Below, one piece after another: positions 7,608 to 16,642 of a DNA stretch of 64,000 nt. Both the position numbers and the translations under genes were made by a program. The notes under the pieces were generated by a model. It saw only the letters and a list, made by a program, of their open reading frames with translations. It was not told where the DNA came from and did not search any database. Source of the DNA: JAKSPM01 sp964450645 (lineage in GTDB: Bacteria > Bacillota > Clostridia > Oscillospirales > Oscillospiraceae). How positions within the stretch are numbered: the stretch's first letter is position 1; every line of letters begins with the position of its first letter. The stretch is from contig CAYVEB010000004.1 of the NCBI GenBank assembly GCA_964450645.1, positions 6,719 to 70,718 of the forward strand. Reading direction: 5' to 3'.

Positions 7608-10107
7608 ACCAGCTGTCCCCCATCTTGGCCTCGGCGATCAGCGGCACCGCCAGATGGCAGACGTTTTGCATCTTGTCCGTCACCAGGCGCATCACCTGCT
7701 CCGCCTCCCAGGCAGGGCACTCTACGATCAGCTCGTCGTGTACCTGCAGCACCAGCCGCGCCTGCAGCGCCTGCTCTTGCAACGCCGCGTCCACCTGAAT
7801 CATGGCCAGTTTGATAATATCCGCCGCGCTGCCCTGAATGGGCGTGTTCAGCGCGATCCGCTCCGCGCCGGAACGGACGTTGAAATTGCCGCTCTTTAGC
7901 TCCGGAATCCAGCGGCGGCGGCCAAACAGGGTGTCCACATACCCTTGCCGCCGGGCCAGCTCCACAATCTCGTGCATATAGTCCCGCACGCCCGAAAATT
8001 GTGCCAAATAGCTGTTAATATACGCCTCCGCCTCCCAGGGCGCGACACCGATATCCTCCGCCAGGGACCATTTGGAGATGCCGTAGACAATGCCGAAATT
8101 TACCGCCTTCGCGTTGCGCCGCAGCTGCGGCGTCACCTCCTCCAGCGGGACGCCGAATACCTGCGCCGCTGTCGCCGCGTGGAAATCCGCGCCACTTAAA
8201 AACGCCTTTTGCATATTTTTGTCGTCCGCGATGTGTGCCAGTACCCGCAGCTCGATCTGGCTGTAGTCGGCGTCCACCAGCACCCAGCCCTCCCGCGGGA
8301 CAAACATCTTCCGAATCTTTGCGCCTAGTTCCGTGCGCACGGGGATATTTTGCAGATTCGGATCCGTCGAGGACAGCCGCCCCGTGGCCGTGACCGTGTT
8401 CTGGAAGGTAGTGTGGATGCGGCCATCCTCCCCGATTACCTTCAGCAGCCCGTCGGCATAAGTGGATTTCAACTTGGTCAGCATCCGGTAATCCATAATG
8501 CGCTCGACGATCGGGTGCTTGTCCTTTAGCTTTTCCAGCACCTCCGCATTGGTCGAATACCCGGTTTTCGTCTTTTTCACGGGCGGCAGCTCCAGTTTCT
8601 CAAACAGGATCTCGCCCAGTTTTTTGGTGGAATTGATATTGAACGTTTCCCCCGCGTAGGCGTACACCTCCCGTTCGAGCGCCGCGATGCGCTGCGAGAG
8701 CATCCGCCCGAATTCCTCCAGCCCCGCCCGGTCCGCGTGGACGCCCACTTCCTCCATCCTGGCAAGCGTCCTGCACAAGGGCAGATCGATCTGCCGGTAG
8801 ACCCGGCTCAGCCCCTCGGCCCGTATTCTTTCTTGCAAAGCGGGCCACAGCTGCCACAGGGCCTGCGCCTGCTCGGCCAGCTCCGCGCCGGTATCGCGGT
8901 CCAGATACCGCGTGGCCAGCTTGTCGATGGTGTACGTGCTGGCCGTCGGATCCAGCAGATAGGCCGCCAGCGCCGCGTCCTCCGCCGGTTCGGAAAGCTC
9001 CAGCCCGCGCGCGTGCAGCTGCCGCAGCAGCTGCTTGACGTCAAAGCAGATTTTCAAGGAATCGCCCGCGAGAACCCGCTGGATCTGCTCGAGGTGATCC
9101 TCCACCGTCACCGTATGCACACCGTCCGCGGACGCAAACGCCGCGTTTGCACCCTCCGCGTCAAACAGCACCGCGCACGCCTGCCCTTCCGGCAGCGCGC
9201 CGCATTTTGCAGGCGCCTGCACCTTTTGCGCTTCGACGGCTTGGGGCCGCAGGCCGTACCGGTCGATCAGCTTGACAAATTCCAGCTTGACAAACAGATC
9301 ATACAGCTCCCCTTGGTTCGGCTCCCGGCGCAGACAGTTCTCCGGGGCAAAATTGATTGGTGCCTGGCAGACGATCGTTGCAAGATCATAGGACAACAGC
9401 GCGCTGTCCCGGCCGTTTTCCAGCTTCTCCCGCAGCTTTCCCTTCGTCTCGTCCAGGTGGTCGTAGACCCCCTGGAGCGTGCCGTACTTGACCAGCAGCT
9501 CGGTGGCCGTCTTCGGCCCGACTCCCGCCACGCCGGGAATGTTGTCGGAGCTGTCGCCCATCAGCGCCTTGAGATCGATCAGGCGGATGGGATCAAAGCC
9601 GTATTCCTCCCGGAAACGTTCGGGCGTATAGTCCACGGTGTTGGTCCTGCCCGCCTTGGACGACACAAATTTCACCCGCACGCGCTCGTCAACCAGCTGC
9701 AGCTGGTCGCGGTCGCCGGTGACGATCACGCAGTCCCACTGCTTTTCCGCGCACGCCTTGGCCACCGTACCGATCACATCGTCGGCCTCCCAGCCCTGGA
9801 CCTCAAAAATTGGAATGTTCATCGCCCGCAGAACCGCCTTCATCCAGGGCATCTGCATCGCCAGCTCTTCCGGCATTCCATGGCGGGTCGCCTTGTAGCC
9901 GTCGTAGCGCGCGTGGCGGAACGTGGGGCCGTGGAGGTCAAACGCGACGCACAGCGCCTCCGGCTCCTCCTGGTTCAGCATCCGCTGCAGGATATTCAAA
10001 AAGCCAAAGATGGCCTGGGTATACAGCCCGTCCTTCGTAGTCAGGGGACGAATTCCATAATAGGCCCGGTTGATGACACTGTTGCCATCCAAAATCATCA
10101 GTTTCAT
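7594..10107 (-). CDS. polA: DNA polymerase I
   Basis: DNA polymerase I, 837 residues, for Okazaki fragment processing and repair. The N-terminal 5'-3' exonuclease (about 1-290) shows 'LMILDGNSVINRAYYG' and 'GDRDQLQLV'; the C-terminal polymerase (about 430-837) shows 'STDPNLQNIPVRT', motif A 'DYSQIELRVLAH' and motif C 'QVHDELIVE'. In the middle, the 3'-5' exonuclease residues (the DTET and downstream acidic motifs) are not present, so proofreading is probably absent, as in many Firmicutes. The ATG at 10107 overlaps the DltD-like stop in an ATGA; 100 codons upstream in frame are read-through. Confidence 0.96.
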   Translation of the reverse strand: MKLMILDGNSVINRAYYGIRPLTTKDGLYTQAIFGFLNILQRMLNQEEPEALCVAFDLHGPTFRHARYDGYKATRHGMPEELAMQMPWMKAVLRAMNIPIFEVQGWEADDVIGTVAKACAEKQWDCVIVTGDRDQLQLVDERVRVKFVSSKAGRTNTVDYTPERFREEYGFDPIRLIDLKALMGDSSDNIPGVAGVGPKTATELLVKYGTLQGVYDHLDETKGKLREKLENGRDSALLSYDLATIVCQAPINFAPENCLRREPNQGELYDLFVKLEFVKLIDRYGLRPQAVEAQKVQAPAKCGALPEGQACAVLFDAEGANAAFASADGVHTVTVEDHLEQIQRVLAGDSLKICFDVKQLLRQLHARGLELSEPAEDAALAAYLLDPTASTYTIDKLATRYLDRDTGAELAEQAQALWQLWPALQERIRAEGLSRVYRQIDLPLCRTLARMEEVGVHADRAGLEEFGRMLSQRIAALEREVYAYAGETFNINSTKKLGEILFEKLELPPVKKTKTGYSTNAEVLEKLKDKHPIVERIMDYRMLTKLKSTYADGLLKVIGEDGRIHTTFQNTVTATGRLSSTDPNLQNIPVRTELGAKIRKMFVPREGWVLVDADYSQIELRVLAHIADDKNMQKAFLSGADFHAATAAQVFGVPLEEVTPQLRRNAKAVNFGIVYGISKWSLAEDIGVAPWEAEAYINSYLAQFSGVRDYMHEIVELARRQGYVDTLFGRRRWIPELKSGNFNVRSGAERIALNTPIQGSAADIIKLAMIQVDAALQEQALQARLVLQVHDELIVECPAWEAEQVMRLVTDKMQNVCHLAVPLIAEAKMGDSWYDAK

Positions 10108-11072
10108 CGCGTATCCATCCTTTGTCCCTGGGATAGCGCGTCGAGCAAAATTGGTGCCAGCCACGGAGTAATCCGTCTGGCGCCGACGACGTTCAGATGC
10201 ACAAGATCCATGAAGTCCGTCTGATCGTTGAAGCCCAGCTCGGTGTACAAATCCTCCCGGTTCAAATCGTAAAAGGTCAGATTGTGTTTTTCTGCAAACG
10301 CCAAATCCGCCGTGGCCTGGCCGGGATCCCAAGTCTCCCGGGGCAGGCGCAGCAAAATGAGCCGCACGTTGCGCTCCTGGCACAGCTGCACGATCTTTTC
10401 GTACCAATACAAAGACGTCTCATCATAGGGCGCCGACGCGTCAGAATAGGTGGTCGCCACATGGTTGACCACCTTCACATCCGAGCAGAGAATGCTGCCG
10501 TATCCCTCGTCCGTCGGGGCGGACAGGGGCCAGCGGATGTCGTCCAGCGTCACATCCCGCCAGCGGTTGTGATAGCGCAAAAACGGCAGAATGTACGAAA
10601 GCATGCTCTGCTCCTCGCTGGTTTTCAGCACCTCGTGCACGATTTCCAGTTTGTCCAACGACAGCGGCATATAGTCAAAGGCATAGCGCAGATACGGCTC
10701 ATATTCGTCCGGGCTGTAGTTGACATAGAGATTGGAAAAATCGGACACGACCACCCGGATGTCATGGTGATCCAGCGCCTGTTTCAGATAGTAGTAGGTC
10801 ACCGCGGGGAACTGCACCGCCGTCGAGCGCGTGTACGCGGCGATGCCGTACTCGTCCCGGAACGCCGCCGTATCCAGCCCCCGGAGCACCTGGGAGCTGC
10901 CCAAAAACAGCACGTCGATGGAATTGTCCCCCTGCGCAAGATAGGCCGCCGTCGTCTTTCCGAACGCGGAGTTGCCCACATTCCAGTTGGGCGTCAGCAC
11001 CGGCGTCACCAGCACCATCAGCACTATCATCACCGCGCCGAGGGCCGCGGCCTTCCACAAAATCTTTTTCAT
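10104..11072 (-). CDS. DltD/SGNH-like extracytoplasmic acyltransferase component
   Basis: A 322-residue protein with an N-terminal membrane anchor (about residues 7-27) and an extracytoplasmic domain. The segment 'VLFLGSSQVLRGLD' resembles the serine motif of DltD and SGNH/GDSL esterases, and near the C-terminus 'DFMDLVHLN' supplies a D-x-x-H pair that would complete a catalytic site. It follows an MBOAT gene, a carrier protein and an AMP-ligase. By analogy with DltD or AlgJ-type proteins it probably completes transfer of an acyl group to a surface polymer. The acceptor and acyl group are not known. Its stop overlaps the polA start. Confidence 0.72.
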   Translation of the reverse strand: MKKILWKAAALGAVMIVLMVLVTPVLTPNWNVGNSAFGKTTAAYLAQGDNSIDVLFLGSSQVLRGLDTAAFRDEYGIAAYTRSTAVQFPAVTYYYLKQALDHHDIRVVVSDFSNLYVNYSPDEYEPYLRYAFDYMPLSLDKLEIVHEVLKTSEEQSMLSYILPFLRYHNRWRDVTLDDIRWPLSAPTDEGYGSILCSDVKVVNHVATTYSDASAPYDETSLYWYEKIVQLCQERNVRLILLRLPRETWDPGQATADLAFAEKHNLTFYDLNREDLYTELGFNDQTDFMDLVHLNVVGARRITPWLAPILLDALSQGQRMDTR

Positions 11073-11075
11073 AGT

Positions 11076-12650
11076 TTAAAATCCCATGTAGATAAAGCTG
11101 GCGGCGTCATAGCCCTCGCCATAGGCGGCGAACATGAGCACCAAAAACGTCATTGAAATGTACATCGCCCAGCGCGGCACGGCGCGCAGGTGCAAAATGC
11201 GCCCGCCCACGTCGGTTCCGCGCTCTTGCAGCACGCTGATGAAAAACAGCAGCCCGCAGGCCACCACCAAAACGGCCCACTCGCGCATGGTCAAGCCCAG
11301 ATTCCCGATGGAAAACGGCAGTTCCGCGCGCCGGAAGGTGGCAAGGATCATCGAGCAGCTCTGTCGGAAGGAGACCGGCCTTGCGAAATAGCGGCTGAAC
11401 ACCACCAGCGCGAACGTCCGCACCGTCTGCCAGCCGACAAAAATCGGATTTTTGGGGTTAATCCGCAATTTTTCGTTGATTTTTTTCGCCAACGGTTCAA
11501 ATAAAATGGACAGGACCACCAGCCCGCCGTGGTACAAACCGAAGAACACGTGCATAAACTGCGCCCCGTGCCACAATCCAATGATCACAAACGTAACCGT
11601 CTGCGTCAAGATGACGGGGATCATCTTTCCGTAGGTCGTCCCCAGACGTTTTCGGCATTTTTTGGACAGCTGGTTGACGCCCGAAGACAGGCTCATGGGG
11701 TAGAAGATGTAGTCCCGGCACCAGGCGCCCAGGGTCATATGCCAGCGCCGCCAGAATTCCGAAATATTGCGGGAAAAATACGGCCGCTCAAAGTTCTTTG
11801 GCAGCGTGATCCCCAGCATCCGCGCGACACCAGCCGCGATGTCGATGCCGCCGGAGAAGTCACAGTAGATCTGGATGCTGTACAGCAGCACCCCGAAAGC
11901 CAGATACCAGCCGGTATAGGTGGGGTAGTTGTCGAAAATCGTGTTCACCGCCACTACGACCCGATCCGCGATTACCAGCTTTTTGAACAGGCCGAACAGA
12001 CCCAGCAGCGCGCCGCGCCGCAGGTTTTCATAGTCAAAGTCGTTTCCTTCGTACAGCTGCCCGGCAAGCTCGGAATACCGGGAGATCGGGCCTTGCACAA
12101 TTTGCGGAAAAAAGCACAAAAACAGCGCGAATTTCAACACATTGTGGTCCGCCTGGACGCGGCCGCGGTATAGGTCAATGAGGTACCCCATGGCCTGGAA
12201 GGTGTAAAACGAGATGCCCAGCGGCATGATCAGCTCGAAGCGCGGCGCTCCTGCCGCAAAGCCCAACCGTCTCGCCAGCGCCGCCGCCAGCGTCGCCACC
12301 GGCGTCAGATACTTAAACGCCGCCAGCAGCCCAAAGTTCACCACCAGCACCAGCACCAGCAGCCGCTTGGCCTTGCGCGTATACCGGGCGCGCACCTGCT
12401 TGCGCTCCGCCTTTTCCGCCCGCTGCACGGCATCCTTTTGCGCCGCGTGGATGCGCTCCATCCAAAGGCCGGCAAAAAAGGTGGTGCAGATCGTCACCAA
12501 AATCCACAGCGCCAGATAGCCGACGGCCATCACATAGAAAATCACGCTGCCTGCCAGCAGCACGATCCAGCGAAAACGCTTCGGCGCCGCGTAGTAGAAC
12601 ACCACCACCGCGGCCACAAACACAAAGAACGGAAGCGATACGAACGACAT
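11076..12650 (-). CDS. MBOAT family O-acyltransferase (DltB/AlgI-like)
   Basis: A polytopic membrane protein of 524 residues from the membrane-bound O-acyltransferase family. The N-terminal 'FVSLPFFVFVAAVVVFYY' and the overall length are closer to AlgI (alginate O-acetylation) than to the shorter DltB. The conserved core is clear: 'GISFYTFQAMGYLIDLYRG', 'FPQIVQGPISRY', 'FWRRWHMTL' and the catalytic histidine in 'GLWHGAQ', with a second in 'LYHGG'. It would move an acyl group across the membrane from the carrier protein encoded next door (3-base gap) to a surface acceptor with the downstream DltD-like protein. Confidence 0.88.
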   Translation of the reverse strand: MSFVSLPFFVFVAAVVVFYYAAPKRFRWIVLLAGSVIFYVMAVGYLALWILVTICTTFFAGLWMERIHAAQKDAVQRAEKAERKQVRARYTRKAKRLLVLVLVVNFGLLAAFKYLTPVATLAAALARRLGFAAGAPRFELIMPLGISFYTFQAMGYLIDLYRGRVQADHNVLKFALFLCFFPQIVQGPISRYSELAGQLYEGNDFDYENLRRGALLGLFGLFKKLVIADRVVVAVNTIFDNYPTYTGWYLAFGVLLYSIQIYCDFSGGIDIAAGVARMLGITLPKNFERPYFSRNISEFWRRWHMTLGAWCRDYIFYPMSLSSGVNQLSKKCRKRLGTTYGKMIPVILTQTVTFVIIGLWHGAQFMHVFFGLYHGGLVVLSILFEPLAKKINEKLRINPKNPIFVGWQTVRTFALVVFSRYFARPVSFRQSCSMILATFRRAELPFSIGNLGLTMREWAVLVVACGLLFFISVLQERGTDVGGRILHLRAVPRWAMYISMTFLVLMFAAYGEGYDAASFIYMGF

Positions 12651-12653
12651 GGC

Positions 12654-12881
12654 CTATTCTTCCTGCAGTCGGCAGATCAGTTCGTATATCGCCTGGGCGC
12701 TGTTGAAATTCTCCGGCACCAGGTCGGCAGCGGAAATCTCAATGTCAAACGCGTCGTTGATATCGCCCACAATGCTCACGATGTCAAAGGAATTGAGAAT
12801 CTTGTTGTCGATCAGCCCCGTCTGCGTCTCAAAATCCACATCTGGACGGATCTCCGCCAAAATCTCCAGTAACGTTTCCAT
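12654..12881 (-). CDS. Acyl carrier protein (DltC-like)
   Basis: A 75-residue acidic carrier protein. The phosphopantetheine serine is in 'ILNSFDIVSIVGDI' (S31 region), matching the D/N-S-F/L motif of DltC-type carriers. The flanking helices ('METLLEILAEIRPDV', 'LICRLQEE') fit the family. An AAGGAG ribosome site precedes the ATG. It lies 14 bases after the AMP-ligase gene and 3 bases before the MBOAT gene, so it is presumably loaded by the ligase and emptied by the MBOAT protein. Confidence 0.85.
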   Translation of the reverse strand: METLLEILAEIRPDVDFETQTGLIDNKILNSFDIVSIVGDINDAFDIEISAADLVPENFNSAQAIYELICRLQEE

Positions 12882-12895
12882 GGTCCATTCTCCTT

Positions 12896-14422
12896 CTATC
12901 TTTCGTTTTGCAGCGCCGCCCGGTCGATCTTCCCGTTGGCGTTGCGGGGAAGCTCCGGCAGAACCGTCACCTTGGACGGCGCCATATAATCCGCCAATTT
13001 TTCGCGCAAGGCCAGCCGCAGCCGCTTCTCCTCCACGCCCTCGCCCTGCACATACAGCAAAATTTTCTGCCGCTTGGCGTCGTATACGCAGCAGCAGGCC
13101 GTGACGCCCGGCAGGGCGGATGCAGCGGTTTCAATCTCACCAAGCTCGATGCGGTGGCCCATGTGCTTGATTTGAAAATCGCTTCTCGCGGCAAACACCA
13201 AATTCCCCTCCGCGTCATACCGGGCCAGATCCCCGGACCTGAAATACCGCCTGGGCGGCTGACCCATCACAGGAAAGGACGCCGCCGTCTTCTCCGCGTC
13301 GTGGTAATAGCCGTCGGCCAGGGCGCTGGACGCCACATAGATCTCGCCCAGCTCCTCCGGCCGGTCGATCACGTTTCCGTCCTTCATCAGCAGCACCTGG
13401 CAATTGGGCAGCGGCTTTCCCACCGGCAGCGTGTCCGTGTCAGAAAACTCGCCCGTCACCGGGTAGAAACAGCACACACCCGCCAGCTCCGAGGAGCCAT
13501 ATAGGTTTACATAATCAATCTCCGGGCAGGCGCTGCGCCAGCGGTTGAGCTGCTTCATGGGGAATACTTCGCCCACGAACATTACCCGCCGCAGGGATTC
13601 CGGCCTCACCGTGCGGAATGTGTCGAACTGGGAGACGATGGACAGCGCCGACGGCACCCAACTGATAATGCTCACCTTCCGCGCGTTCAAATATTCGATC
13701 AGCCGCACCGGCGAGAGGAACAGCCGCCGCGGGATGATCTCCAGCCGGCAGCCGACCGCCAGCGTCATATACAAGTCCTTGGCGGAGGCGTCAAAGAAAA
13801 ACGGCGTCTGGTTGCCGATGACGTCCTTCGGTCCAAAGTCGAATGTCTGGCAGTACGCACGCACAAAGCTGAGCACCGCGCCGTGGGATTTTTGGATCCC
13901 CTTGGGCTGACCCGTGGAGCCGGACGTGTAGATCAGATACAGCGGCGTGTCCGCCGACACAGTGGGCGGCGCCTCGGCGTCCTCCGCGAAATTGCGCGTT
14001 CCGGCGTCCTGTGCAAAATTGCGCGTTCCGGCGTCCTCCGCAAGGTTGAGCGCTCCGACGTCCACACACGCGGCGCCGAGCGCGGCCACGGCCTCCACCT
14101 TTCCCCAGGTCAGCACCACCGGCATCTGGCAGTCTGCCACAATGGCGGCCAGCTTCTCCCGCGGCAGATCCGGGTTGAGCGGCACATAGCAGCCCCCGGC
14201 GCAGGCGACGCCCAGAAACAGCACCGGCGTATACACCGACTGCACCGCCGCCACACCAACGGCCTTTCCAGCAAGTCCCCGCTCCCGCAGCCACTTCCCC
14301 ACCGCGCGTACCAGCGCGTAAAACTGGCCAAACGTCAGCTGCAAGTCCTCCTGCGCCAGCGCCACCTGATCCGGCATCCGGCGCGCCGTCCGTTCCAACA
14401 GCTCCATGACATTTTCCGCCAT
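12896..14422 (-). CDS. AMP-dependent amino-acid/acyl ligase (DltA-like adenylation enzyme)
   Basis: A 508-residue adenylation enzyme that activates an amino or carboxylic acid as the acyl-AMP and loads it on the adjacent carrier protein. Motif A3 'IYTSGSTGQPKG' is at about 164-175, followed by 'YGSSELAG', 'SGDLARYD' and the C-terminal lysine motif 'NANGKIDRAAL'. Closest recognisable relatives are D-alanine--carrier protein ligases, but substrate specificity cannot be read here. Residues about 122-148 consist of three 9-residue tandem repeats that normal family members lack. GGAGG stands before the ATG. It is the first gene of a seven-gene transcript. Confidence 0.82.
   Translation of the reverse strand: MAENVMELLERTARRMPDQVALAQEDLQLTFGQFYALVRAVGKWLRERGLAGKAVGVAAVQSVYTPVLFLGVACAGGCYVPLNPDLPREKLAAIVADCQMPVVLTWGKVEAVAALGAACVDVGALNLAEDAGTRNFAQDAGTRNFAEDAEAPPTVSADTPLYLIYTSGSTGQPKGIQKSHGAVLSFVRAYCQTFDFGPKDVIGNQTPFFFDASAKDLYMTLAVGCRLEIIPRRLFLSPVRLIEYLNARKVSIISWVPSALSIVSQFDTFRTVRPESLRRVMFVGEVFPMKQLNRWRSACPEIDYVNLYGSSELAGVCCFYPVTGEFSDTDTLPVGKPLPNCQVLLMKDGNVIDRPEELGEIYVASSALADGYYHDAEKTAASFPVMGQPPRRYFRSGDLARYDAEGNLVFAARSDFQIKHMGHRIELGEIETAASALPGVTACCCVYDAKRQKILLYVQGEGVEEKRLRLALREKLADYMAPSKVTVLPELPRNANGKIDRAALQNER
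13977..14057. repeat. 27-bp tandem repeat x3 inside the ligase gene
   Basis: Three direct units of 27 bp (13977-14003, 14004-14030, 14031-14057) encode nine residues each in frame (pattern A-G-T-R-N-F-A-x-D). They lie in a linker just before the A3 nucleotide-binding motif and keep the frame open. Confidence 0.85.
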
Positions 14423-14456
14423 AGCGGTTCCTCCGTAAAGCTCTTAATTTAAGGCC

Positions 14457-14485
14457 ATTATAGCATCGGGACCAGGAGAAGTCAA
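14457..14485 (-). promoter_or_regulatory. Strong sigma-A promoter of the acylation-polA-tsaD operon
   Basis: On the minus strand TTGACT (14485-14480), 17 bases, TATAAT (14462-14457), about 35 bases before the ligase start codon and immediately after the cysS stop. Gaps between the seven following genes are at most 14 bases or overlaps, so one transcript is likely. Confidence 0.85.
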
Positions 14486-14494
14486 CCGAGCTGC

Positions 14495-15940
14495 TTACAT
14501 TCTTTTCCAGCTGACGCCGCCGGGAAAATCGGTCAACTCCACGCCCTGGGCGCGCAGCGCGTCGCGGATCCGGTCGGCTTCCGCCCAATTTTTGGCCTTC
14601 TTCGCCTCGGCGCGGGCCTTTACCAGCGCGTCGATGGCCGGGTCGCCCTCGCCCTCGATGCACAAGTCCCCGTGGCTGGCCGTCTGCTTGGGCTGGGAGA
14701 CGCGCAGCGCCTCGGCCTTCTCCAGCAGATCCAGGCTCAGCACACGGTCGAAGTCACCGATGGCGGCCAGCTTGGTCGCGGCGTTGGTCTTCTCCTTCAG
14801 CGCGTCGTAGACGGCGGTAATTGCCAGGGATGTGTTAAGATCGTTTTCCAGCGCTTTGGTAAATTTTTCCTTCAGCCGCATCAGCGCCGCCGTATCCACT
14901 TCCTCGCCCGTCTCCGGGAATAGCGCCGCGATGCGGGCGATCAGCTTTTGATACGTCGCCTGGGCGTTATCCAGGTTCTCATAGGTGAACACCAGATTCC
15001 GGCGGTAGTGGCTCTGCAGGCAGAACAGCCGGTAGGCCAGCGGGTCGTACCCCCTGGACTCCAGCAGACTGACCGTCAAAAATTCGCCCTTGGATTTGGA
15101 CATCTTCCCATCGTTGGTGTTCAGATGCAGCACATGGAACCAGTAGTTGCACCACTTGTGCCCCAAATACGCCTCGGACTGGGCAATCTCATTGGTGTGG
15201 TGGGGAAATGCGTTGTCGACGCCGCCACAGTGGATATCCAGATTCTCCCCCAGGTGCTTCATGCAGATGCCCGAGCACTCGATGTGCCATCCGGGATAGC
15301 CCACACCCCAGGGAGAGTCCCATTTCAGCGCCTGGTCCTCAAATTTTGACTTGGTAAACCAGAGGACAAAGTCGTTTTTGTTGCGCTTGTTCGGATCCTC
15401 CGTCACGCCCTCGCGGACGCCGACGGCCAGATTCTCCTGCTCATGGTCATTAAAAATATAATAGCGCTCCAATTTGGAAGTGTCAAAATACACGTTTCCT
15501 CCGGCCACATACCCGTAGCCCTTCTCCACCAGCCGGGAGATGATGCGGATATAGTCACCGATGCAGTTGGTGGCCGGTTCCACCACGTCCGGGCGCTTGA
15601 TGTTGAGCTTCGCGCAATCGTCAAAAAACGCGTCGGTGTAAAACTTTGCGATGTCCATCACCGACTTGTGCTCCCGCCGCGCACCCTTGAGCATCTTGTC
15701 CTCGCCCTCGTCGGCATCGGAGGTCAGGTGGCCCACGTCGGTGATGTTCATCACCCGCTTGACGCTGTAGCCCACGTACCGCAGCGTCTTTTCCAGCACG
15801 TCCTCCATGATATACGTGCGCAAATTGCCGATGTGGGCGTAGTGGTAGACGGTCGGCCCGCAGGTGTACATCTTCACAAGCTTCGGGTCGTTTGGCACAA
15901 AGGCTTCTTTCTTATGGGTCGCAGAATTGTATAAATACAT
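14495..15940 (-). CDS. cysS: Cysteinyl-tRNA synthetase
   Basis: Class I cysteine--tRNA ligase, 481 residues. The HIGH-type motif is 'HIGNLRTY' near residue 36, the zinc-binding 'CGPTVY' cysteine and 'HWH/GWHIECSGI' region are present, and the KMSKS motif is 'GKMSKSKG'. GGAGAAGTG precedes the ATG. It lies 3 bases after cysE in a cysE-cysS operon, the usual arrangement in Firmicutes for coupling cysteine synthesis and charging. Length is normal. Confidence 0.97.
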   Translation of the reverse strand: MYLYNSATHKKEAFVPNDPKLVKMYTCGPTVYHYAHIGNLRTYIMEDVLEKTLRYVGYSVKRVMNITDVGHLTSDADEGEDKMLKGARREHKSVMDIAKFYTDAFFDDCAKLNIKRPDVVEPATNCIGDYIRIISRLVEKGYGYVAGGNVYFDTSKLERYYIFNDHEQENLAVGVREGVTEDPNKRNKNDFVLWFTKSKFEDQALKWDSPWGVGYPGWHIECSGICMKHLGENLDIHCGGVDNAFPHHTNEIAQSEAYLGHKWCNYWFHVLHLNTNDGKMSKSKGEFLTVSLLESRGYDPLAYRLFCLQSHYRRNLVFTYENLDNAQATYQKLIARIAALFPETGEEVDTAALMRLKEKFTKALENDLNTSLAITAVYDALKEKTNAATKLAAIGDFDRVLSLDLLEKAEALRVSQPKQTASHGDLCIEGEGDPAIDALVKARAEAKKAKNWAEADRIRDALRAQGVELTDFPGGVSWKRM

Positions 15941-15943
15941 GGA

Positions 15944-16564
15944 TCACTTCTCCTTTTCATAGAGTAAACTCTCCAAAACTTCCAGCCGTGCATTGAGATC
16001 GGCGATCTCCTGGACGATCGGGTCGGGGGTGTGGATTTGGTCCAGCTTTTCGCCGTTGATGCGCACCACGTGCCCCGGTACGCCCACAACCGTGGAATTG
16101 TCCGGTACGTCCTGCAAGACCACCGCGTTGGCGGCGATGCGCACGTGGTTCCCGACGGTGATCGGCCCCAGCACCTTCGCCCCGCTGCCGACCATCACGT
16201 TGTTGCCCAGGGTGGGATGGCGCTTGCCGGTGGTGATGCCCGTGCCGCCCAGGGTCGCGCCCTGGTAGATCAGGCAGTCGTCGCCGATGACCACCGTCTC
16301 CCCGATGACGACCCCCTCGCCGTGGTCGATGACCAGGCGCCGCCCAATCTGCGCCGCCGGGTGGATCTCCACGCCGGTGGTGCGCTTTGCCCGCTGCGAC
16401 AGGAACCTGGCCAAAAAGGTTCGCTTGTGCAGATAGAGCCAATGGGCAATACGATAGTAAATGGTGGCCCGCAAGCCATGGTATAAAAACAGCACTTCCC
16501 AGCTGCTCTTGGCGGCCGGGTCATTCTCTCGGTAGGCTTTTAAGGTTTCCCGCAAATACAACAA
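15944..16564 (-). CDS. cysE: Serine O-acetyltransferase
   Basis: Serine acetyltransferase (206 residues, short EpsC-like type), making O-acetylserine for cysteine synthesis. It has the left-handed beta-helix hexapeptide repeats and the catalytic H/D pairs in 'GVEIHPAAQIGRRLVIDHGEGVVIGE' and 'GKRHPTLGNNVMVGSGAKVLG'. The start is TTG: two TTG codons stand together at 16564 and 16561, and GAGTGAGGG lies upstream. It is cotranscribed with cysS from the promoter at 16643-16671. No O-acetylserine sulfhydrylase gene is in the window. Confidence 0.93.
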   Translation of the reverse strand: MLYLRETLKAYRENDPAAKSSWEVLFLYHGLRATIYYRIAHWLYLHKRTFLARFLSQRAKRTTGVEIHPAAQIGRRLVIDHGEGVVIGETVVIGDDCLIYQGATLGGTGITTGKRHPTLGNNVMVGSGAKVLGPITVGNHVRIAANAVVLQDVPDNSTVVGVPGHVVRINGEKLDQIHTPDPIVQEIADLNARLEVLESLLYEKEK

Positions 16565-16590
16565 ATTCCCTCACTCCATCAATTCCATAC

Positions 16591-16630
16591 GGAAAACACC
16601 CGCCCCCTACACGGTTCGAGAGACGGGTGT
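16591..16630 (-). terminator. Hairpin at 5' end of cysE transcript / end of pgsA
   Basis: A 7-bp stem (ACACCCG 16630-16624 with CGGGTGT 16602-16596) and a short T run lie on the minus strand between the pgsA stop and cysE. It can serve as the pgsA terminator, but it also forms the first part of the cysE leader because the cysE promoter lies upstream of it. No T-box core is visible here. Confidence 0.5.
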
Positions 16631-16642
16631 CGTTGCCTTTTT

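Noticed and set aside
7594..10107. Proofreading-deficient PolA as a novelty
   Set aside because: Loss of the 3'-5' exonuclease residues is common in Firmicutes DNA polymerase I, so it is only noted in the gene entry.
8737..10224. Long plus-strand frame (495 codons) opposite polA
   Set aside because: Composition is the antisense shadow of the high-GC polA gene; no domain and no ribosome site.
16565..16640. T-box before cysE-cysS
   Set aside because: No TGGNACCGCG core or stem I arrangement can be seen; only a simple hairpin is present.
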